In this document: one piece after another, positions 40,290 to 50,329 of the stretch | Position numbering within the stretch: position 1 is the stretch's first letter | Layout of the letters: each line of letters opens with the position of its first letter | Assembly (NCBI GenBank): GCA_014382535.1 | Contig: JACNJN010000072.1 | Span: forward strand, 1 to 50,389 | Direction: 5' to 3' | DNA from: Candidatus Desulfolinea nitratireducens | Lineage (GTDB): Bacteria; Chloroflexota; Anaerolineae; Anaerolineales; Villigracilaceae | DNA: 50,389 nt | The notes under the pieces: model-generated | Told to the model about the DNA's origin: nothing | Databases searched by the model: none | Seen by the model: only the letters and a program-made list of their open reading frames with translations | Position numbers and translations under genes: made by a program

Positions 40290-41602
40290 AATTTTCACTT
40301 TCATCCTCATTTACTCGCCTGACACTTTTTGTCTTGCTTGCCGTTTTACTGGTCTCATTCGGTGGAAGGCTGGTGACCATGGCCGACGCAACCGATGCCT
40401 GCACAGGTTGGCCCCTTTGCGAGCCTCAGGGAGTGCTGGGATGGATGCAATTGCTGCACCGCGCTTCAGTAGGTTTTGCCAGTGCCTTGATGATCTACCT
40501 GCTTCATCGGGCATGGCGAGATATGCGCGACCACCGTATATTGCTGCCACTCTCGACACTGACCGTGATCTTATTCTTCGCCCAGGCATTTGTAGGTGCG
40601 ATGGAAGTAACACGCGGTTTCCCTCACTATTTGGCAGTAATGCATACGTTGACAGGGATTCTATCGTGGGGAAGCCTGCTTGGACTTGTGCTTGCTTCTG
40701 CTTTCCTGGCGCGTGAGACTGTGGCCTTCCCTCCGCTTGATCTCCGACAACGATCACGTGATTTTCTGACACTGACCAAACCCATCGTTGTTTTGCTTTT
40801 GCTGGTGACAACTTATGCTGGCATGGTGGTGGGCGGCAAAGCCTGGCCCTCCTTATCCCTGACCTTCTGGACAATGCTGGGCGGCTATCTGGCTGCGGGT
40901 GGCTCATCTGCCCTAAATCAATATATTGATCGCGATCTGGACAAGAATATGCAGCGCACCGCTCAACGCCCACTGGCGGCAGAGCGTATGACTCCCGCTG
41001 AAGGCTTTGCCTTTGGACTGGCCCTATCGGTGATCAGTTTTTATATTTTCGCAGGTTTCGTCAATTTGCTGGCGGCATTTTTGTCGCTGACTGGAATAAT
41101 TTATTACGTGGTGCTATATAGCATCCTCTTGAAGAAAGCGACTGTCCAGAATATCGTCATTGGTGGGGGGGCAGGCGCAATTCCACCCCTGGTGGGTTGG
41201 GCAGCGGTTACGGGTAGTTTGAATATTCCCGCCTTATTCCTGTTTGCGATTGTATTTATGTGGACTCCGCCCCATTTCTGGGCGCTGGCAATAGTCCGCA
41301 AAAAAGATTATGCGCGTGCGGGTGTCCCAATGATGCCAGTCGTGCGTGGTGAGAGAGAAACACGCAGGCAAATTTTGATCTATACGCTGGAGCTGGTCGC
41401 GTTGACCTTATTGATGTCGGTCTTTAAATTTGCCGGTACGATCTATCTTATCTCGGCAGTGACGCTGGGGATCTGGTTAATCTACACTGCATGGCAAGTC
41501 TGGAAGATAGAAGGCAACCAAATTGCATGGAAAATGTACCGCTACTCTAGCATGTATCTGGCCTTTATTTTCCTGGCTCTGATGATAGACGCGGTTGTCT
41601 AA
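40286..41602 (+). CDS. ctaB: haem O synthase (CtaB) fused to a half CtaA/COX15-like domain
   Basis: The protein is 438 aa from the ATG at 40286. The first 150 residues carry four helices with GRLVTMADATDACTGWPLC, QLLHRASVG and VMHTLTGIL, i.e. one half of a COX15-type protein with two His ligands. The rest is CtaB: NQYIDRDLDKNMQRTAQRPL (the Asp-rich N-x3-D-x3-D motif) and KKDYARAGVPMMP. It farnesylates protoheme to haem O; the added half may bind the haem substrate or product. A separate full CtaA lies at 42288-43313. A terminator follows at once. Confidence 0.9.
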   Translation: MKFSLSSSFTRLTLFVLLAVLLVSFGGRLVTMADATDACTGWPLCEPQGVLGWMQLLHRASVGFASALMIYLLHRAWRDMRDHRILLPLSTLTVILFFAQAFVGAMEVTRGFPHYLAVMHTLTGILSWGSLLGLVLASAFLARETVAFPPLDLRQRSRDFLTLTKPIVVLLLLVTTYAGMVVGGKAWPSLSLTFWTMLGGYLAAGGSSALNQYIDRDLDKNMQRTAQRPLAAERMTPAEGFAFGLALSVISFYIFAGFVNLLAAFLSLTGIIYYVVLYSILLKKATVQNIVIGGGAGAIPPLVGWAAVTGSLNIPALFLFAIVFMWTPPHFWALAIVRKKDYARAGVPMMPVVRGERETRRQILIYTLELVALTLLMSVFKFAGTIYLISAVTLGIWLIYTAWQVWKIEGNQIAWKMYRYSSMYLAFIFLALMIDAVV

Positions 41603-41604
41603 AC

Positions 41605-41646
41605 AAAAAAGTCTCGCTGGTTGAAAAAACCAGCGAGACTTTTTTT
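41605..41646. terminator. bidirectional intrinsic terminator
   Basis: AAAAAAGTCTCGCTGGTT (41605-41622) pairs with AACCAGCGAGACTTTTTTT (41628-41646). It ends the oxidase/assembly operon. Confidence 0.93.
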
Positions 41647-41748
41647 ATAAGGCGTACCGGTTTTTACAGTCCTTATCCCAATGCTCTCCGTTGGGAACCT
41701 GTAGACATTCCGCAACGCAGAGCGTTGTTGCTAGAAAGAAATGCAATC

Positions 41749-42171
41749 TTATTTGAAGGTTCTCAAATAAGAAATCACCTGCCATATTTGATCTTCGCTA
41801 AAGCTGGTCTTCCAACTGACCATGGCGGTTCCCTCTTTTCCATCAGAGATTCGCCAGAGGAGGTAATCGTCGGCGGCTGTTTTATTGACTTCTACCAGGC
41901 TGGCAGGCTGAGGTGTTAAGGCGGCGGCAGCAGGCCCATCTCCCAATCCGGTATCTCCATGACATGCTGCACAGGTACTTTCAAAGACCTGCTTTCCCTC
42001 GGCAATTGCCTCGGAAGACCCAGCAAATGAGTTGGTTTTTCCGGCATATTCAGCAGGAACAACAGGACCTTCTGGAACAGCTGGAGCAGCTGTCTCTCCG
42101 CCACCACAAGCTGCAATCAATGTTGCCATTATAGCAAGCATGATAAAACTATAAACAAAACTCTTTTTCAT
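41749..42171 (-). CDS. cytochrome c lipoprotein
   Basis: I use the ATG at 42171, with AAGGAG 7 nt upstream, giving 140 aa. It has a lipobox IAAC (Cys22), a Pro/Ala-rich linker, and a class I cytochrome c domain with CAACH and the distal Met in GTAMVSW. It is convergent with the oxidase operon and a plausible electron donor to the caa3 oxidase. Confidence 0.9.
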   Translation of the reverse strand: MKKSFVYSFIMLAIMATLIAACGGGETAAPAVPEGPVVPAEYAGKTNSFAGSSEAIAEGKQVFESTCAACHGDTGLGDGPAAAALTPQPASLVEVNKTAADDYLLWRISDGKEGTAMVSWKTSFSEDQIWQVISYLRTFK

Positions 42172-42287
42172 TTCAAAACTCCTTAGAACATAATAGTTTT
42201 TTAGTTCACAATTATAAACGATTGGCAAATTTTAATACATCAATAACGGTTATTTTTACAAAAAATATCAGGTTTCATAAATAACTC

Positions 42288-43313
42288 TTACACATTCAAT
42301 ATACGTAAACGATACAGTAAAATTAATGACCACCCAAACAATAAAACGGCGGTTAATTGATGCAGTAGCGCAAGTGATATCTGGACATTTAAAAGTACTA
42401 CCAACACACCCAAAACGATTTGCAAGCTCCCTAAGCCCAAAATCCACAACAATCCCCTGGTAATTTCAGGGTGGTAATTTTGTTTTCGGGCAAGAAAGTA
42501 TAAAGCTATCCCAAAAATCAATGCCACAAAGGCGAACCAACGATGCACGAATACGATAGTTTGTGGTGACTTTAATAAATTAATTCCATTACTAAACAGA
42601 CCTGCTGGAAGCCATTTTCCAAACATCAAGGGCCAGGTATTGGATACGTGGCCAGCTTTCAGCCCAGCCGTAAATCCACCGTAGGAAATCTGAACAAGCA
42701 AGACGATCATCCCAGTGATGGCCAGCTTTAAAAATCCAGACCGCTTGATGCTAATTTTAAAATCAGGAAAACCATTACGATGCCCCAAAGCTACCCAAAG
42801 ACTTAAGGCAAACAGACTAAGCGCCAATAACAAATGGAGTGTAAGCCGAAAATGGCTCACAGAAGGACGATCAATAAGACCGCTGGCCACCATAAACCAT
42901 CCCATAAATGCCTGACCGATAAAAAGCAAACCCATTAAAACATAAATGCCAAACTCTTTTAGAGGAATTGCCCCTTTGATTAAAAAATAGAAAACCGGGA
43001 TGGCGTAGAATAAGCCAGCCAGGCGAGCGATCAGCCTGTGAAGCCACTCTATATAAAAAATTCGCTGGTATTGCTCCAAGGTTATATTATGATTAACTTT
43101 TAGAAATTCTGGCGTAAGTTGATATTTGGCAAACTCATTTTGCCAGGCTTGCTCACCGATGGGAGGGAATATCCCACTGACTGGATTCCACTCAACTACA
43201 GACAATCCTGATCGAGTTAACCGTACAAAACCGCCAAAAACAACCAGAAAGGCGACAACAAAGGCAAAGGCAAATAACCAGATCATTACAGCACGATTTT
43301 TAGATTTTGGCAT
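42288..43313 (-). CDS. ctaA: haem A synthase
   Basis: The protein is 341 aa with eight helices. It shows the four conserved His regions (WLHRLIAR, HFRLTLHL, FVHRWFAF and LLHQLTAV) and the first-loop signature GGFVRLTRSGLSVVEWNPV. It converts haem O to haem A for the oxidase at 35169-37046. It is followed by the cytochrome c lipoprotein gene on the same strand. Confidence 0.93.
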   Translation of the reverse strand: MPKSKNRAVMIWLFAFAFVVAFLVVFGGFVRLTRSGLSVVEWNPVSGIFPPIGEQAWQNEFAKYQLTPEFLKVNHNITLEQYQRIFYIEWLHRLIARLAGLFYAIPVFYFLIKGAIPLKEFGIYVLMGLLFIGQAFMGWFMVASGLIDRPSVSHFRLTLHLLLALSLFALSLWVALGHRNGFPDFKISIKRSGFLKLAITGMIVLLVQISYGGFTAGLKAGHVSNTWPLMFGKWLPAGLFSNGINLLKSPQTIVFVHRWFAFVALIFGIALYFLARKQNYHPEITRGLLWILGLGSLQIVLGVLVVLLNVQISLALLHQLTAVLLFGWSLILLYRLRILNV

Positions 43314-43406
43314 TGATGCTCCGTATTTTGGGGAATTAATTTCAGGGATTTAATATACAGGTAGATTACTTTTTCAGAATCTGATCTCAAGATAGATCCA
43401 TTTTTT

Positions 43407-46235
43407 CTAGGCCTTCTCTGAAATCATCTTAAAAAAAGCCTCGACTACTTCTGGATCAAAATGTTTGCCAGATTGCTCACGAATATGAGCCAAGATCTTC
43501 TTTTCTGGCCAGGCTTTCCGATAGGGTCTATCCGCTTTTAATGCGTCGTATACATCAATGATGGCAAAGATGCGTGCCGATAAAGGAATCGCATTTCCGC
43601 TCAATTGTAATGGGTAGCCGCTGCCATCCCATTTTTCGTGGTGGCTGTAGGGAATATCAAGCGCGGGTTTCAAATATATGATTTCCTTTAGCATCTCATA
43701 AGCATAAACCGGATGTTTTTTCATCTCGACCCATTCTTCGTCTGTCAACGGGCCTTCTTTTTTGAGAATGTCATCTGGAATACCCATTTTGCCAATATCG
43801 TGCAATAATGCACCCCGGCGAACATGATCCATCAGACGACCATCCATTCCCATAGCGATAGCAAGGTCCGTTGTAAATTTGGTCACGCGGCGGCTATGGT
43901 CCTCTGTCTCCATATCACGTAATTCCAAGGCATGTGCCCAGCCTTCCAAAGTTGCTTCATAGGCTAAACGCAATTCGACGTTTCTTTTATCCAGATTCTC
44001 GTATAGTGAAATACTATCAACTGCAATAGCCGCCTGCCTGGCTAAAGTATCCAAAAAACTGAGCCACTCAACATCAGGTTCCAGAATAGAGCGATGATAA
44101 ACCTCTAATACCCCTTTCAGCTTTCCCTTGGCCAACAAAGGCACACCTACATAAGATACGAATCCTTCACGAACCAATTCAGGGGAATTTGCTAACAGAT
44201 CGCTTTCTTCTCGTAAATCATGCACCTGAATCGTCTCTCGTTGCAAGGCAACTTTTCCTGCCAATCCTTTCCCCAGGCGTAATTGTGGTTGGGTTAATGA
44301 TTCTACGTTGAAACCCACTCGCGCGGCGCTATGCAACGATTGCAACGAAGGTCTGAAGAGCAGCAAATTAGCCGAATCTACTGCTAATTCTTTTTGCGCC
44401 TCCTCCAAAATAACATCAAGGATGATGTTTACATCTGTGCTCCCCGAGATCGCTGTGTCGATTTTATGCAGGGAATCAAGACGAGAAAGTTGCAAGCGGA
44501 TCTGTTCCTCAGCCCGCTTACGCTCGGTAATATCCTGTTTCACTGCTGCGAAATTAATTATTTTCCCATCTTTTGTTTTTATAGGAAAAATACTGGCATC
44601 CTCATGATAGAAACTGCCATCTTTATGCTTATTGATAATAGTGCCCTGCCAGGTCTCTCCAGAGGTTATCGTATCCCACAATTTTTTATAAAATGCGTCA
44701 TCTTGAAAGCCACTTTTGAGGATACTCAATTTTTCACCCAAGGCCTCTTTTGCACTAAAGCCACTCGCATCTTCAAAATATGGATTGATGTAAACCAGAT
44801 CACCCTCCAGATCCGTAATTGCCACCGTTATCGAGGCCTGCTTTACCACCTCTGCCAGACGAGCGATTTCACGCGTGGCTTCAACCTGCTCGTTGATATC
44901 CTGAAAAGTGACCACAGCCCCAAGCAGGACTCCCTCCTTTTTTATTGCCGTACTGGAAAAAAGTCCTGGAAAACTACTCCCGTCATTACGCCAAAAATCT
45001 ATACGTCCCCGATAAATATTTTCTCCATCCCCATAGGTTTTACGAACTGGACATTCTCCGTTAGCACAAGATTTGTCTCCGAGGTTTCCCTGATAAAAAC
45101 AGATACAGCAATGTTTCCCCAACATTTCCTTCACTGAATAACCCAACATTTCTGCTGCAGCCGGATTAATAAAGGTAAATTGCCCTCCTGTATTTAATCC
45201 GAAAATGCCTTCGCCTGCAGAATCGAGAATTAATTTTTGCTGACGATGCAATTCTTCAATCTCCTCATCGGCCAGTTTGCGGGCAATAATTTCGATCACC
45301 TGTGATGCAATCGATTCCATCCTTTGAATACTTTGTGCAGATAAGTGCTCTTTATGAGAGAATGCTAAAATACCAATTTTTCGATTTTCGATGATCAAGG
45401 GCAAGAAGGCAACTGCTTTAAGGGTGAGCAATTTCTTGACCTTCAAAGCAAGCTTCTTCAATGAAGCTTCATCCTGTTTTGAGGCGAGTGCTGCAACCAA
45501 CCCCAAAACAACCTGGCCTATATCTTCATCAACATCAAGGATTTGCTTTTCCCTCTTTTCCAGTGCCTGCTGCATCCTCTTTTGCTCGTCCACTTTCAGT
45601 CGCATAGAAAGAAGATTAGTCCCGATCAGTTTCTGTAGTTTTTCACCCACCTTTGCCGGTAGATCAAAATGCTGCATTTCCAAATATTTTTGATCTTGGC
45701 TCAGTAAGAAAATATTTAAACCAACTGCTCTGGAATAGATATTCATATCAACCATAAGAATATCTATCAATTCAGAAATGCTGGAACCATTAATTGTCGC
45801 TTGATTGAGTTTACTGAAAAGAGCAAGATCCTCAGCCTGCTCTCTTTCTCTGACACGCAATTTGTTCTCTTCCAGGGCTCGCTTAACTGATCGCACCAAT
45901 CTTCCAAGGCGGTCTTTATGGACATAATCCACTGCCCCTGCCTTAATGCTATCAATTGCCAATTCTTCTCCCAAGTTTCCAGAAACAAGAATGGCGGGGA
46001 TATTCAGTTGACTTTTACGGAGGATATTGAGAGCGGTCAACCCATCGAAACCAGGCAGGTTGTAATCAATCAGAATCAAATCATAATCAGGGTTGTCTAA
46101 TGCAGCAATAAATTCATTTTTCGATTGGACGCACTCCCATTTGCACTGATATCCTTCTGCTTCCAGCGCTGTGATATTCAGTTCTGCGTCGAGGGGGTCG
46201 TCTTCAAGGAGAAGGATCTTAATTGTTTTTGACAT
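43407..46235 (-). CDS. response regulator with PAS, GAF and HD-GYP domains
   Basis: The protein is 942 aa. In order: receiver (about 1-125; LLLEDDPLDAE and D57 in LILIDYNLPG), GAF-like (about 150-320), PAS with a Cys cluster (about 335-455; HCCICFYQ...CANGECPVRK), PAS (about 460-580), GAF (about 600-760) and HD-GYP (about 775-942; LLHDIGKMGIPDDIL and HHEKWDGSGYP). All HD-GYP metal residues are present, so it probably hydrolyses c-di-GMP. It follows the large histidine kinase by 95 nt on the same strand and is its likely partner. The Cys cluster in the PAS may bind a cofactor. Confidence 0.88.
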   Translation of the reverse strand: MSKTIKILLLEDDPLDAELNITALEAEGYQCKWECVQSKNEFIAALDNPDYDLILIDYNLPGFDGLTALNILRKSQLNIPAILVSGNLGEELAIDSIKAGAVDYVHKDRLGRLVRSVKRALEENKLRVREREQAEDLALFSKLNQATINGSSISELIDILMVDMNIYSRAVGLNIFLLSQDQKYLEMQHFDLPAKVGEKLQKLIGTNLLSMRLKVDEQKRMQQALEKREKQILDVDEDIGQVVLGLVAALASKQDEASLKKLALKVKKLLTLKAVAFLPLIIENRKIGILAFSHKEHLSAQSIQRMESIASQVIEIIARKLADEEIEELHRQQKLILDSAGEGIFGLNTGGQFTFINPAAAEMLGYSVKEMLGKHCCICFYQGNLGDKSCANGECPVRKTYGDGENIYRGRIDFWRNDGSSFPGLFSSTAIKKEGVLLGAVVTFQDINEQVEATREIARLAEVVKQASITVAITDLEGDLVYINPYFEDASGFSAKEALGEKLSILKSGFQDDAFYKKLWDTITSGETWQGTIINKHKDGSFYHEDASIFPIKTKDGKIINFAAVKQDITERKRAEEQIRLQLSRLDSLHKIDTAISGSTDVNIILDVILEEAQKELAVDSANLLLFRPSLQSLHSAARVGFNVESLTQPQLRLGKGLAGKVALQRETIQVHDLREESDLLANSPELVREGFVSYVGVPLLAKGKLKGVLEVYHRSILEPDVEWLSFLDTLARQAAIAVDSISLYENLDKRNVELRLAYEATLEGWAHALELRDMETEDHSRRVTKFTTDLAIAMGMDGRLMDHVRRGALLHDIGKMGIPDDILKKEGPLTDEEWVEMKKHPVYAYEMLKEIIYLKPALDIPYSHHEKWDGSGYPLQLSGNAIPLSARIFAIIDVYDALKADRPYRKAWPEKKILAHIREQSGKHFDPEVVEAFFKMISEKA

Positions 46236-46330
46236 AAGAAATCCAAATATATATGGTTAAAGATGTTGGCGCTCCCATTCTGGAGCTATGGGTATTATCC
46301 CGGAAATTGCAATTAGTCATTTTATTTGAT

Positions 46331-49300
46331 CTAGTAAATCGGTTCCTGAGGTAAGCTGAAATAAAAAATTGCTCCTTTATCTGGCTCACCATCTGCCCAA
46401 ATCTGACCTCCATGACGTTCGATAATGCGCTTGGCAGTTGCCAGACCAACGCCAGAGCCTTCAAATTCATCATTTTTCTGAAGACGCTGAAAAACGCCAA
46501 AAAGTTGTTCGTGATATTCTGGGTTAAATCCAATGCCGTTATCCTTGATAAAGAAAGTGATTTGCCCTTCAGAGGGTGTAGTGCCAATTTCAATAATTGC
46601 GTTTTCGCGAGGCCTTGTATATTTTACCGCGTTCCCGATCAGGTTTTCCCAAAAAACTTTCATTAGGCCTATATCTGCCTGGGCCGGGGGGAGGGTAGCA
46701 ATCTTCCATGTAATCTGACGTCCTTCTACCTCATCAAATAATTGAGCGCGGATGCTTTCGATGACGGCATTGAAATCAAGAGGCTTAATATTCAAATCCG
46801 CTCTGCCAGCGCTTGAAAGAGTTAGCAGGTCTTCAATCAGGTTTCTCATTCTTTCGGTTGAAATAACGATATTGTTGAGATAGCGGAGAGATGTCGGATC
46901 AAGCGTCTCGCCAAGCTGGTCGCTTAAAAGGCGGCTGAAACTTTCAATATGTCGCAGAGGTGCACGCAGGTCATGAGAAACAGAATAAGTGAATGATTCA
47001 AGTTCGACGTTGGAATCCAAGAGTTCACGTGTTTTTTTTCTGGCGATCTTAGAAGCGATGTTGAGATCATCCATCATATTTGCCATACCTGCGTTAAGAT
47101 TTTCGACAGTTGCTATGCGTTGATCAAGTTCTACAGTACGAAGCTTGACTCGTTCTTCAAGTTCGATGTTGAGCTTTTGGAGTTCTTCCTTTGCCAATTG
47201 TCGCGCAATTATAGCTGCAACAGAGGCTGAAACCGTTTCGAGGAAATCCTTATCCTGCGTGCTGAAAGCTTGTGGATTATGGTAATCCTGAACAGCCAGC
47301 ACACCCAGAGTGCGTCCTTCTGCAATAAGAGGAACCCCAAGCCATATTTTTGGTGCTGAGCCAACCTTTTCAATTTCCCCACGTGCCACAAGATCTGTAA
47401 ACTTCTGAGCGGTACAAAGCAAGGGTTGACCTATTCTGAGCAGGTATGCCGTCAGGCCCTGACCAATATGCTTTGTGGTGGGTGGATCATCCTTTTCATC
47501 AACAAAGTAAACAGGATAAGCAAGGTCTTCGTCTTTATCGTAAAGTGCAATAAAGAAATTTTTGGCAACCATCATCTCTGCAATAATTGCATGGATCGCA
47601 GGATATAGCTCATCAAGGCTTAACGCTCGGTTTGCCTCCTGCGCAATCTGATAAAGAGCACTTTTCAATTGTTGGGTTCTGTATTCTTCTTCAATATCTT
47701 CCCCAAAAGATTGGTAACCGATAATCTCTTGATTTTCATTAAAGAAGGCGCGATTTACCCAACGTTGATGTCTTATTTTCCCATTGGAATCGACCACCCT
47801 GTGTGTGAGAACGCCAAAAGGATTCTTTTTCGAGAGGGAGGAGATTTGTGCCATCACATCGGCGCGGTCTTCTTCGAGAAGTAGGTCAAGGAAGTTTGTC
47901 CCTATTAAGGCTTCAGGAGTACTCTGGTAGTATTCAGCATAGCTTTTGTTTACAAAGTCGATTTCTCCGCCAGGTAAAAAACTGCCAACAAGCCCAGGTG
48001 AATCTTCAACTACAGAACGATACCGCGCCTCGCTCTCTCGCAGGGCTTCATCTGTCTGTTTACGTTCCAGGATCTCATGCTGCGCAGTCTCGTACAATTG
48101 AGCCCTTTCCAGGGCCAAAGCAGCCTGGTTCGCGATGGCCATCGCCAGATTTATATCCCGCGGAGTATAGCAGTATTCTTCAAGCCAGGTTTCCAATTCT
48201 ATTACCCCGATGAAACGGCTTTTTACAACCAGAGGTAAAATTGCCACAGTTTTTACCTGGGTTTCTTTCAGATAAGCCAACATTCTCGAATTGATATTTG
48301 AACCGCTGGCTTGCACTATCTGGGGTTCCAGGGTTTCCATCGCACGAACTAAAACAAGATTATTTGGCATGGATGCCACTTTTCCCCTCCAACCCACAGA
48401 GTCTGACGGCGCAATTTCTGGATCGAAATAGTCCACAAGGTATTGGAAAACATTAGTCTGCTGATCATACAGAGCAATGGAGACTTCGGATAAGCTAAAT
48501 ATATTTTCAAATTGACGAGCTATAATTAAGGCGATTTCAGTTGATTCGGGTGGAGCCTGGGCAAGCAGCTGGCTAACAGAAAATAATGTGACTGAATCCC
48601 GAGCCTGTTGATGTGCAATCTGGTCAGCCTGCACCCGATCAGTGATGTCTAACTCTGTCCCGAATGATTTGAGGAGCCTGCCTTGATCATCCAATACAAC
48701 GTCGCTGCGTAGGTTAAGATGACGGACTGCACCTGAGGGGGTGATGATCCTGTATTCAATATTCATCCCTTTCAGTTGTTCCTCAGACTCAAAAAAATGT
48801 TTTTTGTAGCGAGCGCGATCATCCGGATGAATTACATTGAATTCAGTTTCCAGATCTGAGAAGTGTACCAGTGCTTCGTCTGCGGTCATCTCGTATGTCC
48901 GCGCAAACTGATCTGAGCATGAAAGCATCTTGTGGTTGATGTGATCCCACTCCCAATGCCCTAATTTACCCAGAGATTCTGCCTGGTGATAGAGCGCCTG
49001 ACTTTTACGCAAACCTTCATCTGCTTTCTTTTGTTCAGTAATGTCACGGCCAACAGATTGATATTCTATAATGTCTCCATCAGCGTTAAAAATAGCCTGA
49101 TTACTCCAAGAGAACCAATGTACTTTACCTTGAAAATCTATATTTTCATTTTCGTTTCGAATGATTGGCATTTCCTGGCTCAAATTAGTAATTTTCTCAT
49201 GGAGAACCTGACGGATTTTGTTGGGAGCATTCTCCAGATAATCCTTACCATAGAAATCGTCGGGCTTCTTACCAAAGAATTGACAATAGGCTTCATTTAC

Positions 49301-50329
49301 AAATGTGATAATGCCTTCAGGTGAAAAGCGAAGAATCAAATCTGTTTGTGAATGAAGTATGGTCTGGTAACGATCTTCAGTAGCTTGCAAATCCTGAAGG
49401 ATATTACGAAGGTTTTCTGTCTTTTCTTTTACATTCTGCTCCAGGCGTGCTTGTCTATTAATACCCAGGTAGAAAGTCCATGTCCAAAACACGGTGATAA
49501 TTCCTGCCAAAACTCGAGATAACCTCAGCTTTTTTTCATAAGTAGAGCGCCAACCATCCTTTGGCACTCCGACCAACTCCCAACTTCTTTCAGGCAATAA
49601 AATGCTTGTGCTGACCGGATTTTCATCAAAAACACTTTCCGAGCCATAAAACACCTGTCCTTCTTGATCTTTGATAGCGACCATTAAATCATTCCCCTCA
49701 GGGGAAAAACCTGCTTCACTAAGTAATGGGGGAACATCAATAACAATATTGGCTAACCCCCAATAATCTTCATCAACAAAAATGGCCTGCCTGGCGATTA
49801 TGCCTAATCCTCCCTGAACAAGCTCAATCGGCAAACTCATCACAACCCCCTTTGTTGTGATCGCTCGCTTTACATCTTCCCGAACATTAAGGCGCTCATC
49901 TACAGCCGGTTCATATCCAAGTGAGGCTTTATTCTCTTCAAAGGGATAGACATAAGCTATCACCCCATGAGGTGCAAGAGCAATATTTCGAAGACCATCT
50001 GTACTCATATAAAGGCTTTCAGCAAAGGCTTCAAAATCTTCGTGGGGAATAGTGCCGTCCGCGGCTTTGATTGACGCAAAGGCACTCAATCCATTGACCA
50101 AATTCAATCTCCGGGTAAGAGTCTGCGTCAGGCTTATGCCATAAGATGTGACCTCTTTTGAAACCTGAGCTTGAGCCTCAGCACGCAACCTTTCCTCTAT
50201 CCATTGATCAGCCAGCTTCCAAACCAGAAGCATAATTACCATTGACATCGCAGCATAAATCAGGGCCACACGACGAGGTTTGGCAAAAAAGCGTGAGAGG
50301 TAATTCCGCGAGAAAAAATGTTTTATCAT
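46331..50329 (-). CDS. multi-domain sensor histidine kinase (CHASE-PAS-PAS-GAF-PAS-GAF)
   Basis: The protein is 1332 aa. It has an N-terminal helix (about 20-40), an extracellular CHASE-type domain (about 70-260; LNLVNGLSAFASIKAADG, ALAPHGVIAYVYP), a second helix (about 275-295), PAS (about 320-440), PAS (about 450-570), GAF (about 580-740), PAS (about 755-880), GAF (about 885-1045), HisKA with SVSHDLRAPLRHIES and HATPase ending VFWENLIGNAVKYTR, DNGIGFNP and GSGVGLATAKRIIERHGG. There is no receiver, so the phosphate probably goes to the next gene. Six sensor modules point to integration of several signals. No clear ribosome site precedes the ATG at 50329. Confidence 0.88.
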   Translation of the reverse strand: MIKHFFSRNYLSRFFAKPRRVALIYAAMSMVIMLLVWKLADQWIEERLRAEAQAQVSKEVTSYGISLTQTLTRRLNLVNGLSAFASIKAADGTIPHEDFEAFAESLYMSTDGLRNIALAPHGVIAYVYPFEENKASLGYEPAVDERLNVREDVKRAITTKGVVMSLPIELVQGGLGIIARQAIFVDEDYWGLANIVIDVPPLLSEAGFSPEGNDLMVAIKDQEGQVFYGSESVFDENPVSTSILLPERSWELVGVPKDGWRSTYEKKLRLSRVLAGIITVFWTWTFYLGINRQARLEQNVKEKTENLRNILQDLQATEDRYQTILHSQTDLILRFSPEGIITFVNEAYCQFFGKKPDDFYGKDYLENAPNKIRQVLHEKITNLSQEMPIIRNENENIDFQGKVHWFSWSNQAIFNADGDIIEYQSVGRDITEQKKADEGLRKSQALYHQAESLGKLGHWEWDHINHKMLSCSDQFARTYEMTADEALVHFSDLETEFNVIHPDDRARYKKHFFESEEQLKGMNIEYRIITPSGAVRHLNLRSDVVLDDQGRLLKSFGTELDITDRVQADQIAHQQARDSVTLFSVSQLLAQAPPESTEIALIIARQFENIFSLSEVSIALYDQQTNVFQYLVDYFDPEIAPSDSVGWRGKVASMPNNLVLVRAMETLEPQIVQASGSNINSRMLAYLKETQVKTVAILPLVVKSRFIGVIELETWLEEYCYTPRDINLAMAIANQAALALERAQLYETAQHEILERKQTDEALRESEARYRSVVEDSPGLVGSFLPGGEIDFVNKSYAEYYQSTPEALIGTNFLDLLLEEDRADVMAQISSLSKKNPFGVLTHRVVDSNGKIRHQRWVNRAFFNENQEIIGYQSFGEDIEEEYRTQQLKSALYQIAQEANRALSLDELYPAIHAIIAEMMVAKNFFIALYDKDEDLAYPVYFVDEKDDPPTTKHIGQGLTAYLLRIGQPLLCTAQKFTDLVARGEIEKVGSAPKIWLGVPLIAEGRTLGVLAVQDYHNPQAFSTQDKDFLETVSASVAAIIARQLAKEELQKLNIELEERVKLRTVELDQRIATVENLNAGMANMMDDLNIASKIARKKTRELLDSNVELESFTYSVSHDLRAPLRHIESFSRLLSDQLGETLDPTSLRYLNNIVISTERMRNLIEDLLTLSSAGRADLNIKPLDFNAVIESIRAQLFDEVEGRQITWKIATLPPAQADIGLMKVFWENLIGNAVKYTRPRENAIIEIGTTPSEGQITFFIKDNGIGFNPEYHEQLFGVFQRLQKNDEFEGSGVGLATAKRIIERHGGQIWADGEPDKGAIFYFSLPQEPIY

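Noticed and set aside
44394-45137. 247-codon plus-strand ORF opposite the HD-GYP gene
   Set aside because: It is antisense to conserved PAS and GAF coding sequence and has no recognisable protein features.
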